Shown: piece after piece, positions 1-11,224 of the stretch
Layout of the letters: each line of letters opens with the position of its first letter
How positions within the stretch are numbered: the first letter of the stretch is position 1
NCBI GenBank assembly: GCA_032622095.1
Contig: CP136064.1
Span: forward strand, 175,662,247 to 175,726,246
Origin: Siphonodentalium dalli
Taxonomy: Eukaryota; Mollusca; Scaphopoda; Gadilida; Siphonodentaliidae
Length of the DNA: 64,000 nt
Direction: 5' to 3'
Made by a program: the position numbers and the translations under genes
The notes under the pieces: model-generated
Database searches by the model: none
The model's input: the letters and a program-made list of their open reading frames with translations, nothing else
Told to the model about the DNA's origin: nothing

Positions 1-122
1 GTTAATAGAGTACAATTTAAGTTTACAATGATAATGTATCAAATTCTACCAACAACACAGCCATCAAAATAGGACACCTCACTGCTGACCCATTAATATC
101 AATTATTTATCAGAGCTGTCAA

Positions 123-420
123 CTAATCACTGGCATTGTTTATGCTGAAGGTTGGCATCTCTATTAAACCTATAACATTTATAATGACCTCAGACCATCT
201 GTAGAGTGATATACTCAGCTGTGCAATGCAGCAAAGATTTTCTAGTCTACTGTTAACAGCATGTAATGTGTATTGTTGAAATTTTTGTTTTAAATTTGAT
301 ACCATAGCTTTCTTTATCTGCACATCGGCATTACAGACATCAGAAAATGATATAGCCATATTAATAGCTAAGTAGTCCAAAGTCATGGGGACGGAATTGG
401 GTTTATTATCGCTCCAAACA
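123..420 (-). CDS. Possible terminal exon of an unknown gene
   Basis: An open minus frame from a possible acceptor near 411 (TTTGTTTGGAG) reads CGATAATAAACCC and on through PMTLDYLAINMAISF to a TAG at 123. The composition is protein-like (many Ser, Ile, Asn; no low complexity). I do not recognise it. There is no ATG at its upstream edge, so if real it is a downstream exon of a gene transcribed leftwards, lying beyond the 3' end of ZNFX1. It could also be chance in AT-rich DNA. Confidence 0.25.
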
Positions 421-1143
421 AATTTACCAGTACATAACACAAGATTTTGGACCGATTTAAACCAAATTTGATGCGGTGACTCAGGGTACCCTTGGCGGAG
501 TTATATTAGTGTTAGTTTTTCAAATTTTGTTGACTTTTAAAAAAATATATAAAATTGAGCAAAGGGTTCAATCTAAATTAAATTTATATAAAACTTTTTT
601 TTTTTTATTATTTATATATTTAAAAAAAAAAAATTTGTTTAAATTAAGCAAGGAATTTAAACTAATTTTTTGTTTATTAAGAGTGAATATTTTTCGAAAA
701 AAGGCCATAACTCAGTTAAAAATAGTCAGATCAAACCCAGCCTAGAGGGCGACTTGGGAGACACCTTCTCCCTAATTTGTGTCACTTCTCCCTAATTGTA
801 TCCTAGGCAGAAGTGACTTCTCTCTCGTATACCGCTATGCATATGTCCCGACAACATATTTAAACTTTATTCCACACCCATTGACGTGAGTCACATGTAT
901 TCAATGGAATCCCAGCCATGAATACATATTAGTGTATACCTCTAGTGGAATACAAGCCGGAACTATTCTCGTTGACGTTGTCGCCAAAAAAGATGACGTA
1001 CATTACGTCGATCATCCGCTTCCGGTGATTCCCCCCATAATTACTGGTTATTTGTCAGACTTAAATCACAATAAAGTTAGCTATAGTAACAATGAAGGTG
1101 ACATTCATGGATTGAACTTATCTGACTGAACGGTGTAGAATAA

Positions 1144-1317
1144 ATACAGAACACAACTTGCATCATAATCTCGAATCTTTTATCGAACTCGTTGCGGACG
1201 GCGCAAAGTTATATTTCGCTCGAGCTACGCTCTCGCGAAATATATCCTTGCGCCATCCGCAACTCATGCGATAAAAGATTCTCGATTAAGATGCGCGTTG
1301 TGTTCTGTCTATGTATT
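1144..1317. repeat. 174-bp palindrome with about 80-bp arms
   Basis: The arms start with AATACAGAACACAAC and end with the reverse GTTGTGTTCTGTcTATGTATT. Near the centre GCGCAA..TATATTTCGC faces GCGAAATATA..TTGCGC around a loop of about 15 nt. This is a self-contained hairpin MITE or cruciform-forming sequence. Confidence 0.6.
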
Positions 1318-1442
1318 TTCTGATTATTTATGGCATGTTGTCCTTATTCATTATAATCATTTTACAAATGGGCTATTGTATGCAAACTACTTAATATTGG
1401 ATCATTGAAGGGTGATGTTGGGATAAAATTAACCTTGAACCA

Positions 1443-1970
1443 TTAAAAAAATACGGGCAGCGTTGGCGGTGGGTATGCTGTTAAAATATTCACCTCCGTC
1501 AAAAACTGCCATAAACAGAAAAAATAGTAAAATATAGACAGACCTTGTTCTTATACCAATCAGAAATATGGCATAAACAGTATGTTATTGTCAAATGTTT
1601 TTCATTTGTTATGTAAACAAAAGCAAAAAACGTTACAAAACCTGGCTTTTGTTTAGATCCGGATATGGTAAACATAAAGAGCGTTATTTGTTACTGTTTT
1701 CCTGATATGGAAATAATAAAGAGCGTTTATATCATTTGTGTGTGATTAACCAATAGATTGCGCTGTGTTATTTAAACAGAAGCAAAACTTCTGTAACACG
1801 AGATGGTTCTTGTTTACGTACACCATCGTAGTCTTGATGACAATATACTATTTACGTGCTGATTATGTTTGGCATATGAACAAAACTATATATATTTTCA
1901 TATTCCTTCTGTTGATGGCGATTTGAACAAATATGAATATTTCTGCAACGAACGCCGCCTGTGCCTTTAT
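1443..1970. mobile_element. TTAA-type MITE, family B copy 1
   Basis: This is an inverted copy of the element at 39603-40126. Its ends read TTAAAAAAATACGGGCAGCG and the inverse of CGCCGCCTGTGCCTTTAT. The right TTAA has decayed to TTAT. No coding sequence. Confidence 0.6.
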
Positions 1971-2047
1971 GACTTCTCCCTGGTAACAGTCCACTTCTCC
2001 CTAATAATCAAATAGGGAATTCTCCCACTTTGAGACCTCTAGGCTGG

Positions 2048-3002
2048 TCCTTGATGAAATGTACATCTAATATACTACATTTGTACTATGACTGAAGTAT
2101 TCCACAATTGTTGCACATTTGTACTAAAGATGGAATATCTTTTCCCTAAACTTTCTGCTTACACTCAAATGTATAAACTAATAGTTTTGATTAACTATGA
2201 CAAGGAAATAAATTTTTTGCTTATTCTTTTCCAAAAATGGGGACAAGAAATGTTGGTATGTTTAGAACATGATATTTCTCAGCTGTGATGTGTTCATTTT
2301 TTCTTTATTGAGCATCCATCTTTAAACCACTCTCTAATGAAATATGTGTAAATTTACACCAAATATTTCTCCTGATTCTGTAGGAATATTAAATTAATGG
2401 AAATGATCATCAAAAGAGTTTAATAGAAAGTTTTCTTGTTGCTGGGAAGAGATAGAACATCTTTAAACTGTAATAAAGTGGCACCAAATTGATACAACTG
2501 AATCATTGTATTATTACAATATCTGCCAGAACACATCTATTGACAATTTAACAAGAAACCATTTGCCGAATCAAATTAATAAATTCTAACCATTTCTATA
2601 CTATGTACGCATTGATGAATAGTTCCTTTGGAAGTGTTTAGATAATAAGTTCCAACAAGCCACACTTGTCTGCGTTTTTTACTCATGTTCTGTTTTAACT
2701 GAACCTGCTGGGTAAGAGAATAGGTTTTAACCAGGGTTCACTCTGGCTCAAACTTTTCATTTGCCAAACATTTTACTAACTGAAAATATTTAAATTTTCA
2801 CTAAATTCTCCAGATTGTTTTGGTAATAAATGTTTTTGGAACAAAATTTTCAAAGGTTTTTTTTTACATAAATTGTTACGCTTTTTTAGTAGCTGCGTGT
2901 ATTTTAATGAAATCTGCATGGATTTCCTCTTATTTAATATTTCGCGGCAAATATATGGATAAAATAATTAATATTTCGCAGCAAATATATGGATAAAATA
3001 AA
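2048..3002. other. Intergenic stretch beyond ZNFX1, mostly featureless
   Basis: It is AT-rich with no supported gene. The only structures seen are a 30-bp tandem duplication at about 2937-2998 (ATATTTCGCxGCAAATATAT twice) and a degraded MITE related to 24126-24367 around 2570-2700. Confidence 0.5.
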
Positions 3003-3992
3003 AGGTCAGCCGACCACAGTGTCCCCCGAAAACGTGACAAGTCGACGCCGCTTTGTTAAAGAAATAATTTTTTTTTTTTGAAATGTTCGAAGTCGAAAGG
3101 GTTAATAATTCCGTAAAGAAATATTTTTCCATCATCTATATACATATAGATATATATATCTCCAATATGTTGGTAACAATACTCTGAAGTTTCAAATATC
3201 TACGATCAAAACTGTAGGAGGAGTTGATTACACCATGAAGGTACCCTCATACAGAAAATTATAGTCGAAAGGCCCATAACTCTGGGAAAAATCATTGGAT
3301 CAAACTCAAATTCGAACTTGACCTGTATTTTGATATGAGCGACCCACAAAAATACGGAATTTTCAATTGAACAGTCCAAACTTGAGTTATCATCCGGAAA
3401 CCAAAGAAAAAAGGAAAAATATTGAATTTCTAAGTCGAAAAAAGTAAATAACTCTAGGAAAAATTATCGGATTAAACTCAAATTCGAACTCAACCTGTAT
3501 CTTGATATGACTGATCCACATAAAAACAGAATTTGCAATTAAAGGGTCCAAACTTGAGATATCACCCGGAAAGCGAAAAAGTGAGAAATTTTCTAAGTAA
3601 AAAACAAGTTGAAAAAGGGCCACAACTCTCGCAAGAATGGGCAGAGCAAACCCATATTTGAACTTGACCTGTATACAGGGCTGATAAATTCACATACCAA
3701 ATTTGGTTCAGATATGATCACACAAACTGAAGTTATCATCCGGAAACCAGAAAATTACAAGATTCTAAGTAAATAAAGGGCCATAACTCTCGCAAAAATG
3801 GGCGGAGCAAACCCATATTCGAACTTGACCTGTATTTTGGTCTGATAAACTCACCTATGAAATTTGCTTTTGATCTAATAACCGAAACGAAAGTTATCAT
3901 CCGGAAACCATTTCCGGACGCACGCACGGATGGACGGACAGACGGACGGACACCGGCTATTTAGTAGTCCCCCGAAATTTTTTCGGGGTACA
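3003..3992 (+). mobile_element. Tandem-repeat element, family F (HINE-like)
   Basis: About four diverged units of roughly 170 bp carry recurring phrases (CATAACTC, GGATCAAACTCAAATTCGAA, TTGACCTGTATTTTG, TTATCATCCGGAAACC). The left end has GTGTCCCCCGAAAACG. The right end has a GGACGGACAGACGG run and then a hairpin CCCCCGAAATTTTTTCGGGG. The left motif is repeated inverted inside the terminal hairpin, the same layout as the HINE family at 7632-10574 although the sequences differ. Fragments recur at 25345-25740, 37500-37690 and 42204-42340. Confidence 0.55.
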
Positions 3993-4213
3993 ATTACACA
4001 AATAGAAAGCCATGGCCCTCCAGAAATACCAGGCATACAGTACATACTATATACCAAGCAAAACCAAGCACAACAAAATAATCAATGACATATAAAATAA
4101 AGGGTTTTAAATAGGTTGGGATCTCAAAGCTTGTTTAAAATAGTTAATTTCATTCATTTACAAATCAACACAAGCTTAAACACACAATACATACATCGCC
4201 CATTACCTATTAT

Positions 4214-4219
4214 TTTATT
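4214..4219 (-). promoter_or_regulatory. Candidate poly(A) signal for ZNFX1
   Basis: The minus strand reads AATAAA here, about 230 nt beyond the ZNFX1 stop codon, and it is the first canonical signal seen downstream. The 3' UTR between them (4220-4448) includes a decayed copy of the MITE type seen intact at 24126-24367. Usage is inferred. Confidence 0.45.
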
Positions 4220-4448
4220 TGTGCTAGCTAGGTATTGCTTGGTATATGGTAGAACCCACATTCACAATGTATTATCTGAACATTTCCCATAATTAATAGG
4301 AATCCTTCAGCACTTGTATGACTGTCATCTGGTTATATTTCCTGAACATCCCTCCAGTTGTATAATAGACCGTTCCAATTTTTATAATTGATGAGAAAAT
4401 CCATTTAGTAAAGAAAGGGTCAACACACTGTATACAGCTGATTTGGTA

Positions 4449-4618
4449 TCAAAACATCACAGCATTTGGCCATGCTGGTTCAGCAGCTCCATCAAAGTCG
4501 GTGGCAAGTTGATTGTCCCCACGTAATTGATGGCGAGTACCGCCAATGATTGCATCACATTCTGGGCACTTAGCTTCCACAGTAGCACCGCCACAGTCCC
4601 CAATAGCATAATAATGAC
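4449..4618 (-). CDS. ZNFX1: ZNFX1 exon 7: C-terminal half of RZ-type zinc finger and stop
   Basis: This terminal coding exon has 170 nt: two bases that finish a Gly codon, then 55 codons and TGA. It opens after the acceptor TATTGCAG and reads HYYAIGDCGGATVEAKCPEC, which continues the KCRNG at the end of exon 6 into the GH-Y-x-IGDCGG-CPxC pattern of the ZNFX1 C-terminus (RZ-type zinc finger, shared with RNF213). Likely zinc ligands in the full protein are C1913 from exon 6 and H1917, C1933 and C1936 from this exon. The tail ends in PNAVMF. It is easily missed because 13.8 kb of repeats separates it from exon 6. The phase-1 junction (AAT G|GT CAT) is exact, so the assignment is very secure. Confidence 0.92.
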
Positions 4619-4909
4619 CTGCAATATAGATTTATATTTACATTCATTTCATTTACTATAGTATTTTGTCATTGGTTTCCAAAAGGCTAATGTATTTAAA
4701 TAGAATAATTACACTTCAACGCAAGTGAATTTTGAGTGTAGGAAATGTCACAATAAAGATCCAAATATTCAACAATAGTTCCAATTAAAAATGCATTTTC
4801 TGGTTGATATTTTAAACCCACAGTATAAAAGCATCTTGTACAATCACAAACTGTTTATAAATTGTGAAGCTTGTGATTTGGCAAGATACCTTTAACTTGT
4901 GTAATTTCA

Positions 4910-5168
4910 TTAACCCTTCCATGAATGGAGCTTCCTGAATTTTTTTGAGAAAACCCTGTGCCAATGCATTCTCTTGTATATGCAAATCCCATGGAGCCTC
5001 GCATATATAAGAGAATATTGGCCTAACAATATTTACCTTGACCTTATAGGCCAGTGCATTATCTTATATATGCAAGGCTCCATATGGGAGACTCACATAT
5101 ATAAGAGAATGCACCGACACAGGATATTTAATGCTAGAACAGCACAGCTCCCTTCATGAAAGGGTTAA
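4910..5168. mobile_element. TTAA-flanked MITE, family C copy 1
   Basis: The ends are TTAACCCTTcCATGAATGGA and the inverse TCATGAAAGGGTTAA. The interior has nested short palindromes built on TTATATATGCGAGTCTC and CACATATATAAGAGAATGC. Other copies are at 27789-28025 and, interrupted, at 39591-40380. Confidence 0.7.
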
Positions 5169-5778
5169 GAAACCGAGATTATTCATTAAATAATCAAAGC
5201 AGGGTATAAGAAGGATCGATAAATACAGAAAATATCAATATACAGACTTTACATACTCTGTCAAAAACTTGCCTATTAGCAATTTTCCAGTCGTTTTCCA
5301 ACTTTTCATGCTTGCAACACAACATAAGCCATAATGTATACCTTATATGGTAATGAACTCATTCAAAGTCGAGCCTGCAGCTAATTACATTGGTTGGCCG
5401 CCAGCACCCTTGAGCGACGTCATGACTTTATCTTATGATATATATATAGCGTCAATCGGGTATTTTATAATTGCTAAAATGACATACATCAGCATATTCA
5501 AACTTGGCCAGTGTCCCTAACTAATAAGCTCACATAGAAATATTCATTTAGTTAATTATGCATGAAGATATTTTACAAAATCTATAGATACTGAAACTTA
5601 AAGAAAGCCAACGAAGGGGAATAATTCTTGTCAAAAATCAATTTTACATAATTTTTATGGATGCATGTTGCAAATCTAGAATGTCTGTATATATATAAAC
5701 ATGGTCCTAAAGATTTTAATTCAACTTACTCCAAAACGTATTATAGGAGAACCATTACACAATGTCATTAAATCAATT
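5169..5778. other. ZNFX1 intron 6 stretch, nothing recognised
   Basis: It is AT-rich intronic sequence. No coding potential, RNA gene or clear repeat end was seen. Confidence 0.4.
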
Positions 5779-6625
5779 CTATGATGATGAAGTGATTTGG
5801 GGGGCTAACCCCGGGATCTTCGAAAGGTCCGAATTCTTTTTGTCGGATTCTTTTTTTCCGATGACGTAGGTGGAGATGGAGATGACAATGGTGGACATTC
5901 CTTGCGGGTCTTTTCGCATAATGCCAAAGCTACGTCCAACTGTGCCTGCATTTTGTCTATTCTGGCACAGGTGGCGTCTCTCTCTGCTGTTGTCATGCTG
6001 ATGGAGCTGTTGCTGGTGCTGTTGTTGTTGCTGGAGGGACACCGGGACATGATGGTATTCCGGTGTCCGAGGTGGAAGGCTGTCCAACTCCACGTCGAAG
6101 CTGGTGGCAGGAACATCTGGGGTGGTGTCCACGTCCCTGTCTCCGCTCGCCTCGACGACGACAGCAGGGACCTCCGGCAGATCAACGGAGTCCCTGCTAG
6201 CTGGTGCAATGTCGCCTGTCTCCATGCAGGTCTGGTGGTCTGGGCGTCTCTCAGACAACTCCGACCTACCGGCTGTGACACTGGACGTCGGCTGGACCAC
6301 ACGGGGAGGCGTGACCGGCAGATCAACGGTAACCCCCCATCTTCTTCTTCCATTTCGCCCGTCTGGCGGCGTCCCTTCTCCGTCTAGATGGAGTCTTCTT
6401 TTTTGGAGGCCCTTGCTTCATGGTATGGCGGGTTTCGGCATTCCTGTCCTGTGCAGAAGACCTCTGGATGCCAGCATCCTCTGTCCGGAATTCAATGCAA
6501 AGGACCAGATAGCCCCTGTCAGCCTGGAGTTGCCAGCTAACAGTGTCCACTATCCGACTGCTTTGCATTGCAGCTAACGCGGCGTCGGGGATTAGTTCCA
6601 TAATCCGTCCTGAGCCTAATCCAAA
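5779..6625 (-). pseudogene. Frameshifted coding remnant, possibly retroelement ORF
   Basis: Three overlapping minus frames each look protein-like over part of this GC-richer block. The first (from 6601) runs MELIPDAALAAMQSS to a basic patch PPKKKTPSRRRRDAARRAKW. A second frame continues VTVDLPVTPP...TPEYHHVPVS into a polyglutamine run. A third then carries MTTAERDATCARIDKMQAQL, a coiled-coil-like stretch. A gene broken by two frameshifts explains this better than three chance ORFs. KKxPSxxRRDxxR-type basic patches are common in invertebrate retroelement gag/ORF1-like proteins, but I cannot name the family. No reverse transcriptase or integrase is nearby. Confidence 0.38.
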
Positions 6626-7631
6626 TCCATCTCACTCCGGCGTTAGCACGAGGGCGGCTGCTTCCCGAAGGTTACGAATCCACACAACTCACTCGTGCTG
6701 ACGTCTGACGGGAGGAACAGCAGACAGACAAAGCAATTATGACTGTCCCGCTCGACTCGCCGCCAGATTCTATGTGTACAGTAATGCCTTAAATAATCGA
6801 CTCCTTAACCACAGCAGAATGAATGACAAAGTGGTGACAAATATCTGCCTCAGTAATCCCCCAATTAGCAGTGTCAAGTGGAGGAATTGTGTCACCAGTG
6901 AGCTGGTGGCCACAAAGGCTAATTATGTTAATGACTCTAATTAACAAACAGAGTGTTGATAATCTCATTGTCCTTTACAATGGCCTGGCTGTGTGACTGA
7001 CTTACTGAGACAGTCTTATTTACCTAATAATGAAATGATGGATACATGTATATGTTACTAAAATACTCTATTATTTTCATTTTATAGCGAAAGCATCGAG
7101 ATATCTACACAGTCACACACAAGTGATCAATAACCTAGAATCTTTCAGTATGTAAAAAAAACATCAGCCAAGAACCAAAGTATTGAAGATAGTTAGCAAA
7201 GTTCTCAAATCTCTGATATCATCTGAATTTCTAGAAATTAAACCCGGCTACTAGCTGCCAATACAGCATGCTGGAATTGTTAGCTCAGTTCTACGAACAC
7301 CAGTCCTATCCTGAACTCAGTACATTGGCTGCTCTTTGCAAAGTGTGCTTCATCGTGTATTTCATCTTGCTTGTGTTAAATTTATGTTTTGTTATCAAAT
7401 AAAGTATTTATCATATAGATAAATAGTGTTCCTATTTCAATTCTGTATTGAAATGTAATTGTAATTGAATTACATTTCAAAGTAATTGTAATTAATTACA
7501 TTGTGAAATAGATGTAATGGGAATTGTAATTGTAATTGAAAAATGTTGAAGTAATTGTAATTGAAATGAATTACATTTACAAGTAATTGCCCCAAGCCTG
7601 CCATGGAACGTACCCTTAGATTTGATCACTG
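6626..7631. other. Intronic stretch with MITE fragment and TAATTG-rich DNA
   Basis: A fragment of the MITE seen whole at 27568-27700 lies near 6778-6830 (ACAGTAATGCCTTAAATAAT, CCACAGCAGAAT). From 7442 to 7595 the sequence is a low-complexity mix of TAATTG and TGTAATT with several inverted pieces. No gene seen. Confidence 0.5.
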
Positions 7632-10574
7632 AATGAAAGTGTCAATGACACTGTAGCTCAACTTGGAAAGGGAATAATTTAATGTATTACAGTCAATGGA
7701 GCGATTAGGAATGTGGAAAGTTGAATGTCTATTACTAGTTTATGGACATGAAGAGAAAAGTAAAATCCAAGATGGCTGCTGGCGGCCATGTTTTCGGCCG
7801 AATGACCCCAAAATGAATCGTTCCCATCTACATGTCATCGTTAACATCCATGACAAATTTTATGACGATCAGACTAAAGGTACGACCTGTAGCCCGTGCT
7901 AAAGAATTTAATCATACAAAGAGTAAAATCCAAAATGGCTGCTGGCGGCCATGTTTTTTGGCCAAATGACCCCAAAATTACTCGTTCCCATTTACATGTC
8001 AATATTAACATCCATGACAAATTTCATGATGATCAGACGAACAGTACGACCTGTGGCCCGTGCTAATGGATTAAATTTTGAAATCCAAGATGGCCACTGG
8101 CGGCCATGTTTTTTGTCCAAATGACCCCAAAATGACTCGTTCCCATTTACATTCCAATTTCAACAGCCATGACAAATTTTATGATGATCGGACTAAAGGT
8201 ACGACCTGTAGCCCGTGCTAAAGGATTTAGTCATACAAAGAGTAAAATCCAAGATGGCTGCTGGCGGACATGTTTTTTGACCGAATGACCCCAATATGAC
8301 TCGTTCCCATCTACATCTCATTATTAACATTCATGACAAATTTTATGATGATCAGACTAAAGGTACGAACTGTAGCCCGTGCTAAAGGATTTAGTCATAC
8401 AAAGAGTAAAATCCAAGATGGCTGCTGGCAGCCATGTTTTTCGGCCAAATGACCCCAAAATTACTCGTTCCCATTTACATGTCAATATTAACATCCATGA
8501 CAAATTTCATGATGATCAGACGAACAGTACGACCTGTGGCCCGTGCTAATGGATTAAATTTTGAAATCCAAGATGGCCACTGGCGGCCATGTTTTGTGTC
8601 CAAATGACCCCAAAATGACTCGTTCCCATTTACATTCCAATTTCAACAGCCATGACAAATTTTATGATGATCAGACTAAAGGTACGACCTGTATCCCATG
8701 CTAAAGGATTTAGTCATACAAAGAGTAAAATCCAAGATGGCTGCTGGCGGACATGTTTTTTGACCGAATGACCCCAAAATGACTCGTTCCCATCTACATC
8801 TCATTATTAACATTCGTGACAAATTTTATGATGATCAGACTAAAGGTACGAACTGTAGCCCGTGCTAAAGGATTTAGTCATACAAAGAGTAAAATCCAAG
8901 ATGGCTGCTGGCAGCCATGTTTTTCGGCCAAATGACCCCAAAATTACTCGTTCCAATCTGCATGTCATGGTTAACATCCATGACAAATTTGATGATGATC
9001 AGACTAAAGGTACGACCTGTAGCCCGTGCTAAAGAATTTAGTTATACAAAGAGTAAAATCCAAGATGGCTGCTGGCCGCCATGTTTTTTGGCCGAATGAC
9101 CCCAAAATTACTCGTTCCCATCTACATGTCAATATTAACATCCATGACAAATTTCATGATGATCAGACGAACAGTACGACCTGTGGCCCGTGCTAATGGA
9201 TTGAATTTTGAAATCCAAGATGGCCACTGGCGGCCATTGTTTTTTGTCCGAATGACCCCAAAATGACTCGTTCCCATCTACATTCCAATTTCAACAGCCA
9301 TCACAAATTTTATGATGATCGGACTAAAGGTACGACCTGTAGCCCGTGCTAAAGGATTTAGTCATACAAAGAGTAAAATCAAAGATGCCTGCTGGCGGCC
9401 ATGTTTATTTTTGACCGAACGACCCCAAAATGACTCGTTCCCATCTACATGTTATTATCAACATTCATGACAAATTTTATGATGATCAGACTAAAGGTAC
9501 GAACTGTAGCCCGTGCTAAAGGATTTAGTCATACAAAGAGTAAAATCCAAGATGGCTGCTGGCGGCCATGTTTTTGGGCCAAATGACCCCAAAATTACTC
9601 GTTCCCATCAATATGACAATATTAACATCCATGACAAATTTGATGATGATCAGACTAAAGGTACGACCTGTAGCCCGTGCTAAAGAATTTAGTCATACAA
9701 AGAGTAAAATCCAAGATGGCTGCTGGCCGCCATGTTTTTTGGCCGAATGACCCCAAAATTACTCGTTCCCATCTACATGTCAATATTAACATCCATGACA
9801 AATTTCATGATGATCAGACGAACAGTACGACCTGTGGCCCGTGCTAATGGATTGAATTTTGAAATCCAAGATGGCCGCCAGCGGCCATGTTTTTTGTCCG
9901 AATGACCCCAAAATGACTCGTTCCCATCTACATTCCAATTTCAACAGCCATGACAAATTTTATGATGATCGGACTAAAGGTACGATCTGTAGCCCGTGCT
10001 AAAGGATTTAGTCATACAAAGAGTGAAATCAAAGATGCCTGCTGGCGGCCATGTTTTTTGGCCGAATGACCCCAAAATGACTCGTTCCCATCTACATGTC
10101 ATTATTAACATTCTTGACAAATTTTATGTTGATCAGACTAAAAGTACGACCTGTAGCCCGTGCTAAACAATTTAGTCATACAAAGAGTAAAATCCAAGAT
10201 GGCTGCTGGCGGCCATGTTTTTGGGCCAAATGACCCCAAAATTACTCGTTCCCATCTACATGTCAATATTAACATCCATGACAAATTTCATGACGATCAG
10301 ACAAATAGTACGCCCTGTAGCCCATGCTAATGGATTGATTTTTGAAATGCAAGATGGCCACTGGCGGCCATGTTTTTTTACCGAATGACCCCAAAATTAA
10401 TCGTTCTGGTCTAAATGTTGATGTCAACAGCTATGACAAATTTCATAATGATCCGACCAAAGGTACGACCTGTAGACTGCATTGTTGACGCCTTACGTAC
10501 ACACGGACACACGGACGACGGACGACAAAGCCATGGCAATATAGCTCAAACTTTACAAAGTAAAGTTGAGCTAA
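7632..10574 (+). mobile_element. Pearl/HINE-like Helentron element, copy H1, about 17 repeat units
   Basis: The left end AATGAAAGTGTCAATGACAC (a small hairpin) is followed by TGTAGCTCAACTT. Then come about 113 bp of unique sequence and about 17 tandem units of 155-164 bp, each with CCAAGATGGCNGCTGGCGGC, AATGACCCCAAAATGACTCG and GGTACGACCTGTAGCCCGTG. The right end is ACGGACGACGGACGAC, CCATGGCAATAGCTCAAACT and the hairpin AGCTCAAACTTTAC / GTAAAGTTGAGCT. AAGTTGAGCTA at the right is the inverse of TAGCTCAACTT at the left. Short inverted sub-termini, a 3' hairpin and a 160-bp tandem core are the layout of bivalve pearl elements, now classed as non-autonomous Helentrons. No Rep/helicase is present. 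Confidence 0.72.
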
Positions 10575-10690
10575 AAAGGATATCTCACATTATGACATGT
10601 AATACCGACAATAAGTGCATTTCATGCAATTTCTTAAACAAATTTTGGATTGAATTACAAAGGAGATAAACGTTTAACATTTTTTGTTGT

Positions 10691-10773
10691 ATATTCAGGG
10701 ATTCGAGCATGAAACAGTTTGTGAACTTGCCTACTTGATCACAAGTTGTTTTCATGCTCGAATCCCTGAATAT
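10691..10773. ncRNA. 83-nt near-perfect hairpin, miRNA-precursor-like
   Basis: The 34-nt left arm (ATATTCAGGGATTCGAGCAT...) pairs with the 35-nt right arm (...ATGCTCGAATCCCTGAATAT) around a loop of about 14 nt. One base is bulged and two mismatches become G-U pairs in RNA. Length, stem and loop fit a microRNA precursor or a very small foldback MITE. It lies in ZNFX1 intron 6 and the near-symmetry makes either strand possible. Confidence 0.4.
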
Positions 10774-11224
10774 CCAATTCAACAGAGTATGTATATCTCC
10801 TAAATACTATAGGCTATTCCAATGTATACTTTTATAACTATAATCCATTCAGACATGAAAGGGTTAAGGTATGATTCCCCTAAATTATGCCATGAGAAAC
10901 AAAATGACCACATATTGAAATAGGGGACCTGGAGAGTTCCCAAGCTCAGATATTGTATAAATCGGTAATCTGAAGTCATAGCCGAGACTGAAAAAAATTT
11001 CAACGGTGTTTTTGGTGGTGAAAATGGTATTTGAATTTTTTTTATGACAAAATCACAAATCCTTTAATTTTCATTATTTTGGCCAAATTATCCAGCGGTA
11101 TTGTCACCCCGACACCGTAGATCAATTATACGATAGTATGGTCAATTTACTAGGTGCTATTATTGTAGAAATAAGATTTGCAAGTTGGAAGAAATCGTTA
11201 CTATGGGGACGCCATTTTGATTGA

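Larger units (their letters stand above)
737..2047. mobile_element. 1.3-kb TIR element with nested insertions
   Basis: The ends are inverted: CCAGCCTAGAGG at 737 and CCTCTAGGCTGG ending at 2047. Just inside them, TGGGAGA and 'acttctccctaat' motifs occur on both sides. Inside lie a palindrome (1144-1317) and a TTAA-type element (1443-1970). A protein-like open stretch on plus (about 932-1129, ending in HGLNLSD) is not recognised. No transposase frame is visible. Confidence 0.5.

Noticed and set aside
476..745. 89-codon plus ORF
   Set aside because: It is a translation of poly-T/poly-A tracts.
7442..7595. TAATTG-rich tract as a regulatory array
   Set aside because: Low complexity explains it. 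No consistent spacing or conserved core.
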